Below are positions 61,144 through 64,000 of a DNA stretch of 64,000 nt, piece by piece; position 1 is the first letter of the stretch, and every line of letters begins with the position of its first letter. Source of the stretch: Pandoraea pneumonica (GTDB taxonomy: Bacteria > Pseudomonadota > Gammaproteobacteria > Burkholderiales > Burkholderiaceae); assembly GCF_902459645.1 (NCBI RefSeq), contig NZ_CABPSK010000002.1:1116001-1180000 (forward strand), in the 5' to 3' direction. The notes under the pieces are model-generated. The model did no database searches, had not been told where the DNA came from, and saw nothing but the letters and a program-made list of their open reading frames with translations. The position numbers and the translations under genes were made by a program.

Positions 61144-62547
61144 TCACATCTCGTAACCCGGGTCCGGCGAACGCAGCTTGCGCCAGATCGAACGTACCGT
61201 GAACGCGACCAGCAGCACGGTCAGGCTGACGATGCCTAGCGCGAGCGGCGTGCGTTGATCGGGAATGAACGCCATCGCGCCGACGATCGAGAGCATGCCG
61301 AAGATGGCGACCCACGTGAGATACGGAAAGCACCACATGCGCACTTTGAGCTTGCCCGGGGCTTCACGCTCCAGGCGTTTGCGCAAACGCAACTGCGAGA
61401 ACGCGATCAGCACGTAGACGAAGATCGCCACGGTGCCATACGAGTTCACGAGAAACGCGAAGACCGTATCGGGCGACACATACGACATCACCACGGCCGC
61501 ATAACCGAACAACGTGCCGACGAGAATCGCACGCACCGGCACGCCGCGCGAGTTGAGTTTGGCCAGCGAGCGGGGCGCGTCGCCACGGCGCGTGAGTGCA
61601 AACAGCATGCGCGACGATGCGTACAAGCCCGAGTTCAGCGCCGAAAGCACGGCCGTGAGTACCACGGCATTCATGATGTGCGCCGCGGCCGGAATGCGCA
61701 TCGCTTCGAGCGCGCTCACGTACGGCGTGGCCATGCCTGCCGAGTTCCAAGGCACCAGCATCACCACCAGCAGGATCGAGCCGATGTAGAAGAACAGCAC
61801 GCGGCCGATCACCGAGTTGGTGGCGCGTGCAACGGCTTGTTGCGGTTCTGCGGCTTCGGCAGCGGCAATCGTGACAATTTCAGCGCCGAAGTAGAAGCCT
61901 GTCGCCGCGACGGCCCCGGCCATCACCGGCCCGATGCCGTTCGGCATGAAGCCGCCGTGCGAGAGCAGATGGCCTGTGCTCGCGACCGCGCCCGGCCACA
62001 TGCCGAACACGAACAGGCCGCCGAGGAACAGGAATACTACGATCGCTGCGACCTTGATCGACGCGAACCAGAATTCGAATTCACCGTACGACGCGACGGA
62101 CACGAGATTGGTTAGCGTCAGCACGACGAGCAGCACGAGGCTGATGGCCCATGCAGGAATATCCGGCAGCCAGAACTGGATCAGGTTCGCCCCTGCCACC
62201 GCTTCGACGGCGACCACGATCACCCAGAAGTACCAATACATCCAGCCGGTCAGAAAACCGGCGAGTTCGCCGCCCACCGGCTTGTCGCTAAATGCCATGC
62301 GGGCGTACTCGTAGAACGAACCCACGGCAGGCAGCGCGCACGCCATTTCGCCCAGCATGCGCATGACCAGCACGACGAGCGCACCGGTAATCAGAAACGA
62401 GAGCACAGCGGCCGGACCGGCCGCATGCACGACTACACCACTGCCGACAAAGAGCCCGGCACCGATCACGCCACCGAGCGCAATCATGCTCATGTGGCGC
62501 TGCTTCAGGCTCGAATGCAGCTTTGCACCGTTGTCATGACCGGCCAT
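61144..62547 (-). CDS. amino-acid permease, APC superfamily (GABA permease-like)
   Basis: A 467-residue, 12-segment amino-acid:H+ symporter. Start MAGHDNGAKLHSSLKQRHMSMIALGGVIGAGLFVGSG is the classic AAT-family opening, with GGGAGG before the ATG at 62547. Other stretches are MACALPAVGSFYEYARMAF and FGAEIVTIAAAEAAEPQQAVARATN. Relatives carry GABA, proline or aromatic amino acids. It lies 244 bp downstream of tauC on the same strand and may bring in taurine-like or other amino acids. Confidence 0.88.
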   Translation of the reverse strand: MAGHDNGAKLHSSLKQRHMSMIALGGVIGAGLFVGSGVVVHAAGPAAVLSFLITGALVVLVMRMLGEMACALPAVGSFYEYARMAFSDKPVGGELAGFLTGWMYWYFWVIVVAVEAVAGANLIQFWLPDIPAWAISLVLLVVLTLTNLVSVASYGEFEFWFASIKVAAIVVFLFLGGLFVFGMWPGAVASTGHLLSHGGFMPNGIGPVMAGAVAATGFYFGAEIVTIAAAEAAEPQQAVARATNSVIGRVLFFYIGSILLVVMLVPWNSAGMATPYVSALEAMRIPAAAHIMNAVVLTAVLSALNSGLYASSRMLFALTRRGDAPRSLAKLNSRGVPVRAILVGTLFGYAAVVMSYVSPDTVFAFLVNSYGTVAIFVYVLIAFSQLRLRKRLEREAPGKLKVRMWCFPYLTWVAIFGMLSIVGAMAFIPDQRTPLALGIVSLTVLLVAFTVRSIWRKLRSPDPGYEM

Positions 62548-62791
62548 GGTGACCTCCCATGGGGTGTACGACGAAACCGCCATCGATGATGAGAAGACGA
62601 ACGTCGCTGAGGGAAGACGGGGAGAGTTCGGGGGAATGGAAACTACGGGGGGACGCAGCAAAATGCCGCTCGCGGGCAAGCTGCCCGCGTTGCAATGTCT
62701 CGACTGCCACACAACCTCCTGAATACATTGTTGGGCGTCAGGTGCGGCTGGGGGAGCCGCCCTGCGCCTTCTTTAATGACCGACTGACCGC

Positions 62792-63721
62792 TTACACCTT
62801 GCCTTTCCAGGGCACGAGCACACGCTCGAGATAACGCATGATCAGATCGAAGCCGAAGGCGAAGAAACCGATCACGATGATCCCCATGATCACGATGTCC
62901 GACGCGAGAAACTCCGCCGCGTTAAGCACCATGAAACCGAGGCCGCTGGATGCCGCCACCATTTCGGCGGCCACCAGCGTGGTCCAGCCCACGCCGATGC
63001 CGATGCGCATGCCGGTAAAGATTTCCGGCAACGCAGACTTCACAATCACGTGCATCACGATCTGACGCGGGGTTGCGCCCATCGAATACGCCGCGTGAAT
63101 CTGTTCCATCGATACCGAGCGCACGCCAGCACGCGCCGCAATGGCGAGCGGGGCGAAGATGGCCAGATAAATGAGGAACACTTTGGAAAACTCGCCGATG
63201 CCGAACCAGATGATCACGAGCGGCAGGTATGCCAGCGGCGGCAACGGACGGTAGAACTCGATAGGCGGATCGAACACGCCGCGCCCGATGCGCGACACCC
63301 CCATCAAAATGCCCACCGGAATGGCAGTGACACACGCCAATGCGAATGCGCCGAAGACGCGATAGAGGCTTGCGAGCGTGTGCTGCCAGAGCGTAGAGCC
63401 AGCGAAACCTTCGGTCGAAACCTGAATGAATTTCTCGACGATGGCGCGCGGTCCCGGCAGAAACAGCGGCTTGATCATGCCGGACGACGTAATGCCGATC
63501 CAGATCAGCAGCAACACAATCACCGTCACGACGCTGATGAGCAGGCTGGGGCCCTGACCGGGCGCGCCGAACGATTCGCCCGCCTTGACGGGACGCGGTG
63601 CAAACATGCGCGCAATCGGGCCGCGCTGGCGGCGTACACGCGGGCTGGGCGTGGCCGCAGCGGTGGTGGGTGCGGAGACCGGCGGATGCGCGGGGCTGGT
63701 AGCAACGGGTTTGGTCATCAT
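62792..63721 (-). CDS. tauC: taurine/sulfonate ABC transporter permease
   Basis: Inner-membrane permease of 309 residues, about six segments after a cytoplasmic tail of 60 residues. The EAA loop is EIFTGMRIGIGVGWTTLVAAEMVAA, and the core pattern RPLPPLAYLPLVIIWFGIGEFSKVFLIY is typical of the SsuC/TauC group. It directly follows the ATPase gene (24 bp) on the same strand. Taurine is favoured over other sulfonates because of the nearby xsc. AGGAG lies before the two adjacent ATG codons. Confidence 0.86.
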   Translation of the reverse strand: MMTKPVATSPAHPPVSAPTTAAATPSPRVRRQRGPIARMFAPRPVKAGESFGAPGQGPSLLISVVTVIVLLLIWIGITSSGMIKPLFLPGPRAIVEKFIQVSTEGFAGSTLWQHTLASLYRVFGAFALACVTAIPVGILMGVSRIGRGVFDPPIEFYRPLPPLAYLPLVIIWFGIGEFSKVFLIYLAIFAPLAIAARAGVRSVSMEQIHAAYSMGATPRQIVMHVIVKSALPEIFTGMRIGIGVGWTTLVAAEMVAASSGLGFMVLNAAEFLASDIVIMGIIVIGFFAFGFDLIMRYLERVLVPWKGKV

Positions 63722-63745
63722 GATGGCAACGGCTCCTGCGCGGAA

Positions 63746-64000
63746 TCAGGCAGCGACCGTGTCGGCGGACGCAGAGGTCTGGCCGGCACGTTCGTCGCCA
63801 TAAATGATGCTGAGTACGGTTTCGCGCATGGCGATGAAGTCCGGGCTCGACTTGATGGCGCGCGCGTCACGGCTTTCGAGATAGCGCTTATTGAAGTCGA
63901 GTTCGTAGGTATGCGTGATGCGCCCGGGGCGCGGCGACATGACGATCAGGCGGCTGGCGAGGAAGAGCGCTTCTTCCACGCTGTGCGTGATGAAGAAAAT
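63746..64000 (-). CDS. tauB: taurine/sulfonate ABC transporter ATPase, C-terminal part
   Basis: Partial gene; the 5' end lies beyond the window. The visible 84 residues begin [28 protein letters not shown], which contains the H-loop histidine of an ABC ATPase and the usual TauB/SsuB C-terminal continuation. Energises import by TauC together with a binding protein (tauA, expected further upstream). Confidence 0.85.
   Translation of the reverse strand: MFFITHSVEEALFLASRLIVMSPRPGRITHTYELDFNKRYLESRDARAIKSSPDFIAMRETVLSIIYGDERAGQTSASADTVAA

Noticed and set aside
1-64000. tRNA, rRNA, CRISPR, integrase, prophage or riboswitch signals
   Set aside because: Read by eye on both strands, nothing with the needed structure or motif stood out. 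A dedicated covariance-model search could still find a small RNA.

Overview
The window is 64 kb of GC-rich DNA with very dense gene packing, from a Gram-negative proteobacterium: porins, lipoproteins, osmoregulated periplasmic glucan synthesis and a CobST pair are present. The mix of beta-ketoadipate genes, many IclR and LysR regulators and several MFS transporters fits Burkholderiaceae, most like Pandoraea or a close relative. That placement is inference from gene content and protein style, not from a marker gene. No rRNA, tRNA, CRISPR array, integrase or prophage was seen. The only mobile-looking DNA is a 271-bp element with 32-bp inverted ends near 56.4-56.6 kb.

Region by region. 1-1.3 kb: 3' part of leuA. 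1.5-5.4 kb: last steps of the beta-ketoadipate pathway (pcaI-pcaJ-pcaF) divergent from an IclR regulator, with a strong palindromic operator between them. 5.4-10.5 kb: an FAD aromatic hydroxylase, a DUF2783 protein and an unusual metallo-beta-lactamase-fold protein, opposite two overlapping IclR genes. 10.6-16.5 kb: a histidine acid phosphatase lipoprotein, a YbjN-like protein, a sigma-like/anti-sigma-like pair, a membrane protein and a lipoprotein, then a GNAT acetyltransferase. 16.7-20.4 kb: hydrolase plus MarR regulator, a small exported repeat protein resembling Fap amyloid repeats, and an aromatic acid transporter. 20.7-24.8 kb: opgG and bglX, divergent. 24.8-27 kb: a LysR/D-malate (tartrate) dehydrogenase pair. 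27-29.6 kb: a flavin monooxygenase opposite an orphan sulfonate-type binding protein. 29.7-34.1 kb: two DJ-1/PfpI proteins (one a GlxA-type regulator, one secreted), a LysR regulator and an old yellow enzyme. 34.2-39.4 kb: an M20 amidohydrolase, porin and MFS transporter with a LysR regulator. 39.4-45.3 kb: a degenerate EAL protein, two MFS transporters and a GMC oxidoreductase.

45.6-64 kb is the most coherent part and looks like a taurine/C2-sulfonate region: two convergent IclR regulators, cobS-cobT, a TauE-type exporter, pta, xsc, a probable two-part taurine dehydrogenase (SnoaL-like plus FAD oxidase), an Na+/solute symporter operon with a YtcJ-type amidohydrolase and a CobW GTPase, an amino-acid permease, and tauC-tauB cut by the window end. 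Taurine would enter through TauABC, be oxidised to sulfoacetaldehyde, be split by Xsc to acetyl phosphate and sulfite, pass to acetyl-CoA by Pta, and sulfite would leave through TauE.

The best leads for something new are: related palindromes of IclR-operator type before cobS, before xsc and before an IclR gene, which may tie an isolated CobS/CobT AAA-VWA machine to sulfonate metabolism; a beta-lactamase-fold enzyme that has lost all the private ligands of its second zinc site; the YtcJ-CobW overlapping operon; the inactive EAL receptor; and a six-copy 12-bp tandem repeat just upstream of the sigma-like gene.
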